Counted from the stretch's first letter, positions 9,501-18,467 are shown. The stretch: 62,571 nucleotides of DNA from Candidatus Poribacteria bacterium (GCA_022827885.1 JAJEIP010000054.1:1-62571), one strand, 5' to 3'. Notes: generated by a model from the letters alone, not told the origin. A program made the numbers and translations.

Positions 9501-11239
9501 ATACCTCAGATGTATCGTTCTTAGCGAACTTCAAAAACTTGACAGAATTGGCTCTTTCAGGCAATAATATATCGGATGTGTCCTTCTTAGCGAACTTGAA
9601 AAGCCTGACAGAACTGGTTCTGAATAGCAACATCTCGGATGTATCCCCTTTGGCAAGCTTGAAAAACCTGACTCATCTGTATCTTTGGGGCAACAATATC
9701 TCGGATGTGGCACCATTAGCAAGTTTGAAAGATTTGCATTCGCTGGATCTTGGGTCTAACAACATCTCGGATGTGACTCCCTTAACAGGACTGAAAAACC
9801 TGACGCTGCTGGATCTTAAGTTTAACAATATCTCGAATGTGGCTCCATTGGCGAACTTGAAAAAATTGCATGTGCTGGATCTTTGGGGCAACAACATCTC
9901 CGATGTGGCACCATTGCTGGCATTCGGACCCGAAACAGAATCGAGTCGCATGCAGTTAATTCTTCGCAGCAATCCGCTCAGTGATGCCTCTATCAACACA
10001 CACATCCCGGCACTGCTGGCGAAGGGGATGAATGTGGGCTACAGCCATATTGCGGCCGCTCAAGACATCGTGGATCCACCAGAGAAAATCACAGGGCCCT
10101 GGCTCTGGATGATCGTACCCACCGATCACAACCAAGGCGGGGCAACGTCTATAGATGTAGATTCACTCGCTGCTGTAAGTAAGGGTGCCGTCACTGAAAC
10201 AGAGATCGCAGTAAATGGTGCGACCGAAGGCGATAGAGTCGGAAATTTCGTATGGACGCTTGGGGGTATTTCGCCCACTGGCTCCAATAACATCAACGAT
10301 ACCGTCACTGAGATTAGCTTGGGTAAAGGCGATATCAACGACCATTCGGCTTATGCCCTATTTTCGCTGACATCCGATGTGGATCGGACGGGGGTGCGAA
10401 TGCTCGTTGGCAGTGATGATGCCATCAAAGTCTGGCTCAACGGTGAAGTCATTCACAAAAACGCTGTGAACCGGCCCGCACATGATTATCAGGACACATT
10501 TCAGGTGGACCTAAAGAAAGGCAATAATCTCTTGCTCGTGAAGGTCAGTGAGCGCGCTGGCGGTTGGAGTATGTTCGTCGGTATAGATCGAGATGGCGGC
10601 AGTAATGACCCAGATAATCCTGACATAATCGCGGATGTCAATGGTGATGGTGTGGTGAATGTCCAGGATTTGGTGCTGGTCTCTTCGCGTTTGAAAGAAG
10701 TGGGTGAGAATACGGCGGATGTCAACGGTGATGGTGTCGTTAATATTCAGGATTTGGTATTGGTAGCAGGTGAATTGGGAGGTACTGCGGCTGCGCCCTC
10801 AGCTTGGCATGGCACTTTTGCGGGGCTGCCATCGCGTGCCACAGTAGAGCAGTGGCTCGTAGCAGCATATCGCGTGCCGCGCACGGATGCTCGGTTGCGT
10901 CGAGGGATTGATTGGTTCGAACGCCTCTTGGCGGCGTTACCGCCGGAAGAGACGGCTTTGTTGACGAATTATCCCAACCCATTCAACCCTGAAACCTGGA
11001 TACCGTATCAATTGTCAAAGCCTGCAGGTGTGATGTTACGTATCTATTCTGTGAACGGTGCCTTGGTGCGGACGTTGGCATTGGGGCATCAGCCTGCCGG
11101 CATGTATCATCGCAAAAGCCGCGCGGCGTATTGGGATGGTAGAAACACACAAGGCGAGAAAGTAGCAAGTGGTATCTATTTTTATAAACTCTCAGCAGGC
11201 GATTTTACAGCAACGCGGAAGATGCTCATAAGGAAATAG
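6542..11239 (+). CDS. Giant secreted LRR protein with metallopeptidase, dockerin and FlgD-like C-terminus
   Basis: A 1565-residue mosaic protein. Order: signal peptide (1-24, cleavage after VQA); internalin-like 22-residue LRRs (about 37-226); invasin/Big_1-type Ig domain (253-350); second LRR block (353-500); a region with the zinc motif HELGHAFGLEH (from residue 659) and a met-turn-like FMTAG (516-720); a third, longest LRR array (806-1150); a carbohydrate-binding-like beta domain with WLNGEVIH (1180-1353); two dockerin-like EF-loops DVNGDGVVN (1360-1413); and a C-terminal NYPNPFNPETWIPY...ATRKMLIRK domain (1473-1565) like FlgD/type-IX sorting domains. GTG at 6542 was chosen because TGGAGA lies 8 bases upstream and the signal peptide starts there. 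It begins 13 bases after the phosphonoacetate hydrolase-like gene. Likely surface-exposed adhesion or proteolysis. Confidence 0.85.
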   Translation: MQVKRVSIAITVLFSLLLPIFVQAQQPSPKVVSIPDANLAAAVREVIGNSITTQTLLNLKSLDVDKHQIENLTGLEHAHNLRSLNLQQNTISDISPLAGLTQLTVLSLTLNNISDISPLANLKKLTSLGLLNNNISDISALGELKKLTLLTLGGNHITNVSALGELKKLTSLGLSSNYISDVSPLAELKKLTWLELWDNNISDISSLAELKKPPAMYMTRNPLSYASINTHIPAIQAKGNEITFDERVPRSLVKISDPTEQGIVNSAFPLRFVVEVQDQRRKPFSGVPVTFTITSGNGTLTAVDRTTDATGQAIARLKLGRTVGTTVVRVTAAHIQQPVAFTATAVLRSRPVYVPDANLRAKITETLRIPLGETLTVADMLKLRRLTANDADIRDLTGLQLASNLTFLSLANNAISDTIPLAGLRRLTTLVLDDNRISDVVPLTRLSQLTMLSLRNNWISDMSPLVGLTQLKGSKNRYGLDLQGNRLTSYSLYRYIPLLQVAGVNVGFENMSTDEKQPMVRLIYFFPRDRQPQPDINAKIDELIKDTQKLYADEMERHGFGRKTFRFETDSHGNAIVYHVKGRFLDQEYNDGKARPTTDIYEQLDGTENPIDFIVIDISDYPPFRRVSGFASLFITSSISASTFIPAFGSAFNASLAAHELGHAFGLEHDYRGNGNFMTAGRDKLHRLSRCAAEWLDVNPLFTPHGAIRDYWTNANTTIEMLPPSLVSPPNTIRLRFKITDPDGLHQVQLRTNGELTACQNLKGKPNDTVDFVITSLTPARDTVSLMVADVHGFLEYTSFPIDVPAMLPPPQTVSIPDTNLAAAIRQKIGDSITTHTLLNLTQLSVPNSGITDLTGLEHAHSLTYLNLGGQGNANNNRVSNFSPLAGLTNLTLDLSQSSLSDVSPLAGLKNLTALILRSNNISDVAPLAGLTNLTGLTLTSNNISDVTPLVGLTNLTQLWLGGNNISDMAPLANLKSLTKLSLTVNNTSDVSFLANFKNLTELALSGNNISDVSFLANLKSLTELVLNSNISDVSPLASLKNLTHLYLWGNNISDVAPLASLKDLHSLDLGSNNISDVTPLTGLKNLTLLDLKFNNISNVAPLANLKKLHVLDLWGNNISDVAPLLAFGPETESSRMQLILRSNPLSDASINTHIPALLAKGMNVGYSHIAAAQDIVDPPEKITGPWLWMIVPTDHNQGGATSIDVDSLAAVSKGAVTETEIAVNGATEGDRVGNFVWTLGGISPTGSNNINDTVTEISLGKGDINDHSAYALFSLTSDVDRTGVRMLVGSDDAIKVWLNGEVIHKNAVNRPAHDYQDTFQVDLKKGNNLLLVKVSERAGGWSMFVGIDRDGGSNDPDNPDIIADVNGDGVVNVQDLVLVSSRLKEVGENTADVNGDGVVNIQDLVLVAGELGGTAAAPSAWHGTFAGLPSRATVEQWLVAAYRVPRTDARLRRGIDWFERLLAALPPEETALLTNYPNPFNPETWIPYQLSKPAGVMLRIYSVNGALVRTLALGHQPAGMYHRKSRAAYWDGRNTQGEKVASGIYFYKLSAGDFTATRKMLIRK

Positions 11240-11694
11240 TATCATAAGACCATAGGATCGCTGGGATGCTGATGTTTATTAGCTTTCGAACTATCGTTGA
11301 TGAGTGGGTTGAGTTGGGTTCGCTGGCATCTTCTTCAAGAAATAATGTGCTTCGCGATAAACGTGTCTAAAGTACAGCCAAGCCAGTAGTGGTTAAAAAC
11401 ACTATAAAGGACATCCCACGGATTTACAACTGGCAACTTGGGTTATAATATTATGCCAGGAAATAACGATGAGTAGAAGTAATGTATTATGGGTCGATGA
11501 AAAAACGTCACCATTCAGGCGCGTATTTTAGTCAAAGCAGCGTGCTGTATAGAGACAAAGAATGTAAAAATGGCGGTTGGCCCATGACATCTCCAAATCC
11601 AAATGCCAGAAATATGGATACTGCAAGGAAATTAGTTGATTTAAGCTATAAATTGGTTGGATTAACCTAAGTTCCAGAAATAAAAGGAGCACAT
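11240..11694. other. Intergenic stretch of 455 bases
   Basis: No gene is supported. An open frame at 11482-11670 (62 codons) has no ribosome site and no recognisable domain. A TATAAT at 11444-11449 has only a poorly spaced TTTACA upstream (15 bases). AAGGAG at 11684-11689 is the ribosome site of the next gene. Confidence 0.5.
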
Positions 11695-12303
11695 ATGTTA
11701 ACAGAAAAAGAGAAAGCTGAAGGATGGATATCCCTGTTCGACGGGGAGACACTCAACGGTTGGGGAGCCACCGGAAGTACCGAAGGGTGGGTTATTGATG
11801 ATGGCAGTATTCTCTGCACCGTTCAGGGCGGAAAATACCTCTACACCGAACAACACTACGATAACTTCATACTGGCACTCGATTTCAAAACTGAGCCGAA
11901 AGTCAATAGCGGAATTTTTGTCCGATGGGCAGATCTGGAGGACGCCGTTCAGAGCGGACTCGAAATCCAGATTTTAGATACACACGGCAAGACACCCACC
12001 GATAGCCACGATTGTGGTGCGCTCTACGATGCCTTGGGACCCACCCGAAATACCTGTAAACCCGCCGGGGAGTGGAATCAGATGACAATCACTTGCGATG
12101 GGAGCATCATTGCTGTGACACTCAACGGCGAAGAAATCGTCCGCGCAGATTTGGATCAATGGGACACGCCGCACCAAAATCCGGATGGCAGTCGGAACAA
12201 ATTCGGCATTGCCCTCAAAGATTTTCCCCGGAGTGGCCATATCGGTATCCAAGACCATGGCGGAAAAATCTGGTGCAGGAACATTAAGGTCAAGCGATTA
12301 TAA
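11695..12303 (+). CDS. 3-keto-disaccharide hydrolase domain (DUF1080) protein
   Basis: A 202-residue single-domain protein of the family once called DUF1080 (3-keto-disaccharide hydrolase, LamG-like fold). Visible are the opening GWISLFDGETLNGW, the central SGIFVRW, LEIQILD, the ACD-like SHDCGALYDALGP segment, and the closing GHIGIQDHGGKIWCRNIKVKRL (17-22 residues). The family cleaves or binds 3-keto sugars in glycan degradation, usually with Gfo/Idh/MocA oxidoreductases, two of which lie at 40-42 kb. There is no signal peptide, so it may act in the cytoplasm. AGGAG lies 5 bases before the ATG. Confidence 0.8.
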   Translation: MLTEKEKAEGWISLFDGETLNGWGATGSTEGWVIDDGSILCTVQGGKYLYTEQHYDNFILALDFKTEPKVNSGIFVRWADLEDAVQSGLEIQILDTHGKTPTDSHDCGALYDALGPTRNTCKPAGEWNQMTITCDGSIIAVTLNGEEIVRADLDQWDTPHQNPDGSRNKFGIALKDFPRSGHIGIQDHGGKIWCRNIKVKRL

Positions 12304-12330
12304 CCCCACAACCTCAAAAAACAGAAAAGG

Positions 12331-12360
12331 TTGACATTTTGCTAAAAATAGGGGTACAAT
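12331..12360 (+). promoter_or_regulatory. Sigma70-type promoter giving a leaderless or near-leaderless mRNA
   Basis: TTGACA (12331-12336) and TACAAT (12355-12360) are 18 bases apart. The ATG of the Rpn-like gene at 12367 falls where transcription should start, and no ribosome site precedes it. Confidence 0.75.
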
Positions 12361-12366
12361 ATCTGC

Positions 12367-13302
12367 ATGGCACATTATGACGAGATTGTGAAGCACCTGA
12401 TGGATCGGTTTTCCGATGAGTTCGCAGCATTAGCACTCAACACCGCGGATGTTGAAGTTCAGGAGAAACTCACCACCGAGCAACCCACGATCAAGGTCCA
12501 TCATAGCGATATGACGTTTAAGGTTCGTCTTCCCGACGAGGATGCCATCCTCCATATAGAGGCACAAACCGACGATAGCCGGGACAAACCGATGCCGTTG
12601 CGGATGTTAGCGTATTCGAGTTTCTTGGGGCTGCAATATGAGTTGCCAGTGTATTCCACAGTGTTTTATCTGCGTCCCACTGCGGGGCGCACGGATCCTG
12701 GGTATTATGGGTATGGCAACGACAGAAAGGGTGGTGTGCAGTACACGTATCCAGTGATCCGGTTAGTTGAATTAGAGGGTGCCTCGTTTCTGGAGGCGTC
12801 TTCTATAGGTTTGCTGCCTTTCACGCCGTTGATGCGTCCACCTGCAGGTATGACGGATGAGGCGTGGATTGAGAAATGTGTAGAGACGACATTTTCAGCG
12901 TCAGTCGATAATCGGACGCGCGCGACGTTACTATTTGCATTATCTGTTTTCGGGAGTTTAGCACATAGCCCTGAACTGTTTCAGGCATTTATATCGGAGG
13001 AAATCATGCAAGAATCTCCTTTTTACGAAACTATAATAGAGCGCGGCTTTAAACGCGGTGTCCAACAGGGGATTGAACAAGGGATTGAACAAGGGATTGA
13101 ACAAGGGATTGAACAAGGAGCGCGCGAGACCTCTATCGCTAACATTCTCGTTGTCCTTACGGCGCGATTTCCGCAGCGCGACCCTCAGCCCGTCAGGCAG
13201 GCACTCGAAGCGATCCGCGACACCGACCGGTTGACGCAATTAATACAAACCGCGGCACTCACCCCTACTTTTGAAGCGTTCCTACAAGGGCTCGACGCAT
13301 AG
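12367..13302 (+). CDS. Rpn-like PD-(D/E)XK nuclease family protein
   Basis: A 311-residue protein resembling the Rpn (recombination-promoting nuclease / PD-(D/E)XK transposase-like) family. The nuclease-type core motif is HIEAQTDDSRDKPMPLR with E-x-Q around residues 62-64, followed by MLAYSSF. The C-terminal part has four perfect GIEQ repeats (about residues 235-250) and a helical tail. E. coli Rpn proteins promote RecA-independent recombination and some are toxic in phage defence; that role here is an inference. The ATG sits at the predicted transcription start, so translation is probably leaderless. Confidence 0.7.
   Translation: MAHYDEIVKHLMDRFSDEFAALALNTADVEVQEKLTTEQPTIKVHHSDMTFKVRLPDEDAILHIEAQTDDSRDKPMPLRMLAYSSFLGLQYELPVYSTVFYLRPTAGRTDPGYYGYGNDRKGGVQYTYPVIRLVELEGASFLEASSIGLLPFTPLMRPPAGMTDEAWIEKCVETTFSASVDNRTRATLLFALSVFGSLAHSPELFQAFISEEIMQESPFYETIIERGFKRGVQQGIEQGIEQGIEQGIEQGARETSIANILVVLTARFPQRDPQPVRQALEAIRDTDRLTQLIQTAALTPTFEAFLQGLDA
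13069..13116 (+). repeat. 12-bp tandem repeat, four copies
   Basis: GGGATTGAACAA occurs four times without a change and encodes GIEQ in the Rpn-like protein. Copy-number change by slippage would keep the frame because the unit is a multiple of three. Confidence 0.95.
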
Positions 13303-13313
13303 AGTGAAATTCT

Positions 13314-13344
13314 TTGGACAATTGGATAGATGTTGTGATATACT
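13314..13344 (+). promoter_or_regulatory. Candidate extended -10 promoter of lepA
   Basis: TATACT (13339-13344) is preceded by TGA, making an extended -10 box; a TTGGAC (13314-13319) lies 19 bases upstream, a long spacer. Transcription would start about 3 bases before the lepA ATG (13354), with no ribosome site. Confidence 0.55.
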
Positions 13345-13353
13345 ATCTATATT

Positions 13354-15159
13354 ATGCCAACGAATCTTGAAAATATACGGAATTTCTGCATTTTAGGGCA
13401 CATCGACCACGGAAAAAGCACCCTGAGCGATAGGCTCCTTGAGCATACGAACACGCTCACCGAGCGCGATATGCGTGAACAGGTGCTGGATTTGATGGAC
13501 TTAGAGCGTGAACGCGGTATTACGATTAAAGCAACGGCTGTCAAACTCCATTACCCCGCCCCTGACGGAAACCGATACGAACTCAACCTGATCGACACCC
13601 CCGGACATGTCGATTTCACGTACGAAGTCTCTCGCAGCCTCGCGGCGTGCGAAGGTGCCATTCTCATCGTTGATGCGGCGCAAGGGGTTGAAGCACAAAC
13701 CTTAGCAAACGCATATCTCGCGATTGACAATGACCTTGAGATTATCCCAGTTGTCAATAAAATCGATCTACCCACCGCGCAACCCGATGAAGCCAGACGG
13801 CAGATAGAAGAGGTCATCGGTATCCCTGCCGACGATGCGCTCTTGGTTAGCGCGAAAATGGGGATCGGTATTCCCGCCATACTGGACGCCATTATCAACC
13901 GAATCCCCGCCCCTGTTGGCGAGCCTGAAGCCCCTTTAAAGGCACTCGTGCTCGACTCCGTGTATAATAACTATCGCGGTGTCATCATGTACACACGAAT
14001 TTTCGAGGGGCGTGTGAAGCCGGGAGAAAAGATTCAACTCATGGAGACGAAACGCTCCTATGAGGTTGAGGAAGTAGGTATTTTCACACCAGAAATGCAA
14101 CCGACTTCTGAACTCCGCACAGGTGCTGTCGGCTACCTCATCGCAGGCATCCGAGAGATCGACAAAGCAAAAATCGGGGATACAATTACACACCATACGA
14201 AACCGACAGAAACACCCCTTCCGGGTTATCGTGAGATGAAACCGCTCGTATTCAGCGGTCTCTATCCAGCAGACACAAACCAGTTTCATGCCCTGCGCGA
14301 GGCACTCGACAAACTACGCCTCAACGATTCCTCCTTCAATTTTGAACCTGAGACATCCGTTGCGCTCGGATTCGGGTTTCGGTGTGGGTTCCTCGGTTTA
14401 CTTCATATGGAGATTATCCATGAACGCCTCGAGCGGGAATTCGGACTCGCCCTTGTCCGAACTGCCCCGAGCGTGATGTATCGAGTCTACTTGAAAACCG
14501 GTGGATACGTGCCTGTCGACAATCCAGCGCATCTTCCAGAGCCAAATGATATCGAACGTATAGAAGAACCGTATGTCAATATTGACATTATCGTTCCGCG
14601 CGACTATATTGGAAACGCGATGGAACTTTGTCAGAAGCGTCGGGGTGTATATAAGCGGATGAATCAATTGGACGCAAGCCGCGTGCAACTGCTCTATGAA
14701 CTTCCGCTCAGTGAAATGCTAACGGATTTCTATCCGAAACTCAAATCATTGACACGCGGGTACGGTTCGTTAGAATACGACATCGGAGACTACAAAACCG
14801 AAAAACTCGTCAAATTAGACGTGCTACTGAACGGTAACCCGGTAGACGCGCTCTCGACGATTTTGCCACGAGACAACGCAGAAACGCGGGGCAAGGCATT
14901 AGTGTCTAAACTGAAAGAGCTCATTCCGCGTCAAATGTTTGAAGTCCCTGTTCAAGCCGCAATTGGTAACAAGATTGTTGCCCGTGAAACGGTGCGAGCC
15001 CTCCGAAAAAACGTTACTGCGAAATGCTACGGCGGCGATGTGACGCGAAAACGGAAATTGTTAGAGAGACAGAAAGAGGGCAAAAAGCGGCTCAAGCAGA
15101 TTGGCAATGTCGATGTTCCACAAGAAGCCTTTACAGCGATGTTGGCAACTGATGAATAG
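13354..15159 (+). CDS. lepA: Elongation factor 4 (LepA)
   Basis: A 601-residue translational GTPase. The P-loop GHIDHGKST (residues 15-23), DTPGHVDF switch II, NKIDLP, and the LepA-specific C-terminal region ending in [15 protein letters not shown] are all visible, at the usual family length of about 600. EF-4 remodels stalled ribosomes and aids initiation-stage assembly. Only about 3 bases separate the predicted transcription start from the ATG and there is no ribosome site, so translation may be leaderless. A lepA-lepB order is common in bacteria; here a lepB fragment lies between them. Confidence 0.97.
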   Translation: MPTNLENIRNFCILGHIDHGKSTLSDRLLEHTNTLTERDMREQVLDLMDLERERGITIKATAVKLHYPAPDGNRYELNLIDTPGHVDFTYEVSRSLAACEGAILIVDAAQGVEAQTLANAYLAIDNDLEIIPVVNKIDLPTAQPDEARRQIEEVIGIPADDALLVSAKMGIGIPAILDAIINRIPAPVGEPEAPLKALVLDSVYNNYRGVIMYTRIFEGRVKPGEKIQLMETKRSYEVEEVGIFTPEMQPTSELRTGAVGYLIAGIREIDKAKIGDTITHHTKPTETPLPGYREMKPLVFSGLYPADTNQFHALREALDKLRLNDSSFNFEPETSVALGFGFRCGFLGLLHMEIIHERLEREFGLALVRTAPSVMYRVYLKTGGYVPVDNPAHLPEPNDIERIEEPYVNIDIIVPRDYIGNAMELCQKRRGVYKRMNQLDASRVQLLYELPLSEMLTDFYPKLKSLTRGYGSLEYDIGDYKTEKLVKLDVLLNGNPVDALSTILPRDNAETRGKALVSKLKELIPRQMFEVPVQAAIGNKIVARETVRALRKNVTAKCYGGDVTRKRKLLERQKEGKKRLKQIGNVDVPQEAFTAMLATDE

Positions 15160-15174
15160 GAAAACAGAACACAC

Positions 15175-15375
15175 AATCGCGATCAAAGTAGCGACAGCCG
15201 CTTCTGGGGACCTGTGGCTGTAGATGACATCAAAGGACAAGCCTTCATGGTTATGTTTTCGATTGCCAATCGTCCGGTGAAATTATGGGAAGTATGGAAG
15301 ATGGTAGGCAATATTCGATTCAACCGAATCGGCAAACTTATCTCATCGGAACAGGGTTCGTTGAAAATACATTAA
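15175..15375 (+). pseudogene. 3' fragment of a second signal peptidase I gene
   Basis: Starting 15 bases after the lepA stop, the frame NRDQSSDSR...GPV-x-VDDIKGQAFMV and KLWEVWKMVGN-x-RFNRIGKLI runs to TAA at 15373-15375. It matches the last 60 or so residues of the intact lepB directly downstream, at both DNA and protein level. The N-terminal half with the catalytic Ser and Lys is missing and no start codon fits. It is a remnant of a tandem lepB duplication, drifted at third positions and at the very end (different last residues). Confidence 0.9.
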
Positions 15376-15424
15376 ACCGAAGAAAAGGAGAATGCCTTCT
15401 TATTAACATCGGCTTTATAATATT

Positions 15425-16195
15425 ATGAATAACAACGATACGCAATTATCTAAATGGCAAAAATTTCGGAAGACGATTGTATGGGAATATACACAAGTCA
15501 TTGTTGTGGCCCTCATTCTCGTTTTCGGATTTATACGCCCCTTTGTTGTTGAGGCATTCAAAATTCCTTCCGGCTCAATGGAAGATACGCTTCTTATCGG
15601 AGACCGGATTCTGGTATGCAAATTTATTTACGGCATCAAAATCCCCGGCACGGACATCAAAGTTCTTGATTTCCATAAGCCTACCCGAGGAGATGTTTTC
15701 GTTTTCATCCCGCCGCACGATCGGGAACGAAATTTCATCAAACGCATCGTAGCCGTTGAAGGGGATACTATTGAGACCCGCGACGACACACTCTATGTAA
15801 ACGGTGAATCGGTCGACGATGGTTATTACACCAAACACATGACCTTTAGCCATTTCAGAAGAGGGAATTTTCCACCGTTCCGTCAACCGGAGTATCTCCC
15901 AGAGAGCGATGCTTTTTCCGATTTTGCGCTAACGGCAAGTCAATTCAAACGTAAGTTCCCTGAAGGTAAACCCTTCACTGTCCCCAAAGGCATGGTGTTT
16001 GCCATGGGTGATAATCGCGATCAGAGCAGCGATAGTCGTTCGTGGGGACCCGTGGATGTAAACGACATCAAAGGGCAAGCATTTATGGTGTATTGGTCAT
16101 TTGACGCCCGTCCAGCGAAATTGTGGGAAGTGTGGAAAATGGTAGGGAACGTCCGTTTCAATCGAATCGGCAAACTCATCCACGCCTATCCGTAA
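15425..16195 (+). CDS. lepB: Signal peptidase I
   Basis: A 256-residue type I signal peptidase that removes signal peptides from exported proteins at the outer face of the cytoplasmic membrane. One membrane segment (about residues 22-45) precedes the catalytic domain. Catalytic Ser51 lies in PSGSM, general-base Lys106 in FIKRIVAVEGD, and box E is GDNRDQSSDSR. It has many likely clients in this window. TATAAT at 15416-15421 lies too close to the ATG for a normal start site; AAGGAG at 15385-15390 is 34 bases upstream, so the real initiation signal is unclear. Confidence 0.95.
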   Translation: MNNNDTQLSKWQKFRKTIVWEYTQVIVVALILVFGFIRPFVVEAFKIPSGSMEDTLLIGDRILVCKFIYGIKIPGTDIKVLDFHKPTRGDVFVFIPPHDRERNFIKRIVAVEGDTIETRDDTLYVNGESVDDGYYTKHMTFSHFRRGNFPPFRQPEYLPESDAFSDFALTASQFKRKFPEGKPFTVPKGMVFAMGDNRDQSSDSRSWGPVDVNDIKGQAFMVYWSFDARPAKLWEVWKMVGNVRFNRIGKLIHAYP

Positions 16196-16230
16196 TAGTT
16201 ATCAGTTATCGGTTATCAATTGTCAGTTAA
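16196..16230. repeat. Heptamer repeat block, copy 1
   Basis: Directly after the lepB stop lies a run of GTTATCA/GTTATCG/GTCAGTTAA-like heptamers. Similar blocks follow the stop codons at 21303, 32851, 46563 and 52779. Confidence 0.8.
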
Positions 16231-16281
16231 GAACCAACTTCTGGTAAATCTTAGAATTAATTAGACCTTCAGTGCCGGTGT

Positions 16282-16332
16282 CCCTTCCCAGTAACGGGTG
16301 GGAACTCCCCTCCCCAGTAACGGGCGGGGACC
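16282..16332. repeat. Two tandem hairpin units with a CCCAGTAACGGG core
   Basis: Two imperfect copies of about 25 bases each contain CCCAGTAACGGG; in the first TTCCCA pairs with TGGGAA, in the second TCCCC pairs with GGGGA. The changes on the two arms compensate. They end about 38 bases before the selB start, so they would lie in its 5' leader. Confidence 0.7.
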
Positions 16333-16370
16333 CCGGTTAGAAACCGAATCTACCGGATCGGGGTAAACCG

Positions 16371-18311
16371 ATGCATCAAGACAGACGACACCTCATCATT
16401 GGAACAGCAGGACACGTTGACCATGGGAAAACCGCGCTCGTTGGGGCACTGACCGGTATGGAGACCGACCGGCTCAAGGAAGAGCAAGAACGTGGTCTGT
16501 CTATTGAGTTAGGGTTTGCCTACTTCGACCTCTCGGACAACTCACGGGCAGGTATCGTTGACGTTCCAGGTCATGAAAAATTCATCCGAAGCATGCTCTC
16601 TGGGGCTTACGGTATGGATATCGTCCTCTTCGTCGTTGATGCCAAAGAAGGCGTTCAGGAACAGACCCTCGAACATCTGGCAATCTTAGATCTGCTCGGC
16701 ATCTCAAACGGCATCCTCGTCATGACGAAATCCGACTTGGCGACCGCTGATGAATTGGCAGAAGCAACCGAAATGACGCAGGAGATGCTCATCGGGACAA
16801 GCCTTGAAGCCATCCCAACTGTGAGTGTTTCGGCATTAACCGGCGCCGGGATTGAAACACTAAAAGAGACCATCGTCAAACAGGTGGCACTCGCGACGGA
16901 AACCGAAGAGCACGATGGTATCCCGAGGTTATACGTTGATAGGGTTTTCACCGTTCAAGGGTTCGGCGTTGTTGTGACAGGCACGCTCATCGGTGGATCG
17001 ATCCATCGAGACCAGCGGATGGTGATTCTTCCGCAGGGGCATGCTGTGCGGGTCCGCGGGATACAGGTCCATAATGAAACGGCATCCGTAGCACAAGCCG
17101 GACAGCGGACAGCGGTGAATCTTTCCGGTATCTCTGCCCAAGACCTCCAACGCGGGGATGTCCTCTGCCCGATTGATTTTTCACAAGTGACAGACAATAT
17201 TGACGTGTCGATGCAAGTGCTGTCTTCATTTCCAAGGATACTTGAACATTGGACGCGTCTCCGAGCGTATCTCGGCACCCGCGAAATATTTTGCAGATTA
17301 ATCCTACTCGTGGACGATGCCATTTTGCCGGGGGATACCGTCCAGGTTCAACTCCGCTTAGAACAACCCATCCTAACGTTCAGAGGCGACAGAATTATTT
17401 TACGCGATTTTTCAGCGCAATATACAGTCGGGGGTGGTGAAGTTATTAACCCATTTGCGCCAAAGCATAAGCGGTTCACGCCTGAAACCATCGCCACTTT
17501 AGCAGAATGGGAAGAAGCCGATGATGCCCAGGTCGTGAACACTGTCTTAGAAAACAGCGAGTCACTCTGCGTGCCAGAGTCCTTCCTGCATTACTATCTA
17601 CCGCAGTCACAGACGAATGTGAATGCGATCTTGACGCGCTTGGCAGCAGAGGGAAAAATTGTGCGTTGGGATAAATCGGGCAGGTCGCCGCTCGTTTCTG
17701 ATGCAGGGCGGACAGCAAATACCAAAGAGAAAATTATAGAAACGTTGACAGCGTTCCATTCGGCAGAACCTCTCCTTACCGGTCAAAATGCTTCACAGCT
17801 GCGTCGAGAGCTCAAATTGGACGAAATTGGTTTTGAGAAACTCGAAAGCCACCTCATTCGCGAGGGGCAGCTCGCCAAAAACGGCAATCTTCTCCGATTG
17901 GCATCTCACGAAATCCAGTTTTCCGAAGAGGAGGAAACCGCGAAGGAGAGACTCGAAAAACTATTCTTGGAAGCAGGTATGAATACACCCACTTTCAACG
18001 AACTCAGCACACACCTTCCAGACTATACACCGCAGTTGCTGGAATCCACGTTTTTCGCGCTCCTGAACCTGGGGCAGTTTGTCAAAATAGCGGATAACTT
18101 CTTTATCCACAAAACCGTTTTTGAGGAGATACAAGAATTATTAATGACTTATCTTCGTAAAAATGATATAATAACTGTTGCAGAATTCCGTGAAACGGCA
18201 CAAACTTCTCGGAAGTATGCGGTCCCGTTCTTAGAGTACTGTGATAGTCAAAGCATCACAATCCGAGAAGGGAATGTCCGAAGATTGCATCCACGGCACC
18301 GGGAAACATAA
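16371..18311 (+). CDS. selB: Selenocysteine-specific elongation factor
   Basis: A 646-residue SelB. The GTPase domain has GHVDHGKT (residues 14-21), [12 protein letters not shown] and the NKxD-like MTKSD motif; EF-Tu-like domains follow ([15 protein letters not shown]), and the C-terminal half forms the winged-helix repeats that bind the SECIS hairpin, at normal family length. SelB delivers Sec-tRNA to in-frame UGA codons. The tRNA-Sec gene follows 38 bases after the stop, a classical pairing. selA, selD and an obvious selenoprotein are not in the window. The start is supported by a weak GGGG about 8 bases upstream. Confidence 0.95.
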   Translation: MHQDRRHLIIGTAGHVDHGKTALVGALTGMETDRLKEEQERGLSIELGFAYFDLSDNSRAGIVDVPGHEKFIRSMLSGAYGMDIVLFVVDAKEGVQEQTLEHLAILDLLGISNGILVMTKSDLATADELAEATEMTQEMLIGTSLEAIPTVSVSALTGAGIETLKETIVKQVALATETEEHDGIPRLYVDRVFTVQGFGVVVTGTLIGGSIHRDQRMVILPQGHAVRVRGIQVHNETASVAQAGQRTAVNLSGISAQDLQRGDVLCPIDFSQVTDNIDVSMQVLSSFPRILEHWTRLRAYLGTREIFCRLILLVDDAILPGDTVQVQLRLEQPILTFRGDRIILRDFSAQYTVGGGEVINPFAPKHKRFTPETIATLAEWEEADDAQVVNTVLENSESLCVPESFLHYYLPQSQTNVNAILTRLAAEGKIVRWDKSGRSPLVSDAGRTANTKEKIIETLTAFHSAEPLLTGQNASQLRRELKLDEIGFEKLESHLIREGQLAKNGNLLRLASHEIQFSEEEETAKERLEKLFLEAGMNTPTFNELSTHLPDYTPQLLESTFFALLNLGQFVKIADNFFIHKTVFEEIQELLMTYLRKNDIITVAEFRETAQTSRKYAVPFLEYCDSQSITIREGNVRRLHPRHRET

Positions 18312-18349
18312 ACACACGGATTTGTATGTGCACAGCACAACTCAATTAT

Positions 18350-18443
18350 GGGGGAGGATAGGGTCTGGTGGCTCTACCGGTCTTCAAAACCGGCTTGTCC
18401 ATGCAAGTGGGTAGGTGGGTTCAATTCCCACCCTCTCCCGCCA
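18350..18443 (+). tRNA. selC: tRNA-Sec (anticodon TCA)
   Basis: A 94-nt gene with selenocysteine tRNA hallmarks: an 8-bp acceptor stem (GGGGGAGG with CCTCTCCC, one G-U pair), a 6-bp D stem with a 4-nt loop (AGGGTC-TGGT-GGCTCT), anticodon arm CCGGT-CTTCAAA-ACCGG with TCA at 18384-18386, a long variable arm, a GTGGG-TTCAATT-CCCAC T arm, G73, and an encoded CCA end. It lies between selB and lipA. Confidence 0.97.
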
Positions 18444-18467
18444 TCTGTACAGCAATTCGGATAAAAG

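Noticed and set aside
11482-11670. 62-codon ORF between the LRR giant and the DUF1080 gene
   Set aside because: No ribosome site, no known domain, and it ends just before the next gene's ribosome site; too weak to call.
13069-13116. CRISPR-like array
   Set aside because: Units are 12 bp with no spacers and encode GIEQ inside a gene.
18144-18172. Promoter for tRNA-Sec inside selB (TGA-TATAAT at 18164-18172)
   Set aside because: The -10 box is good but no -35 box fits, and it is 180 bases before the tRNA within coding DNA.
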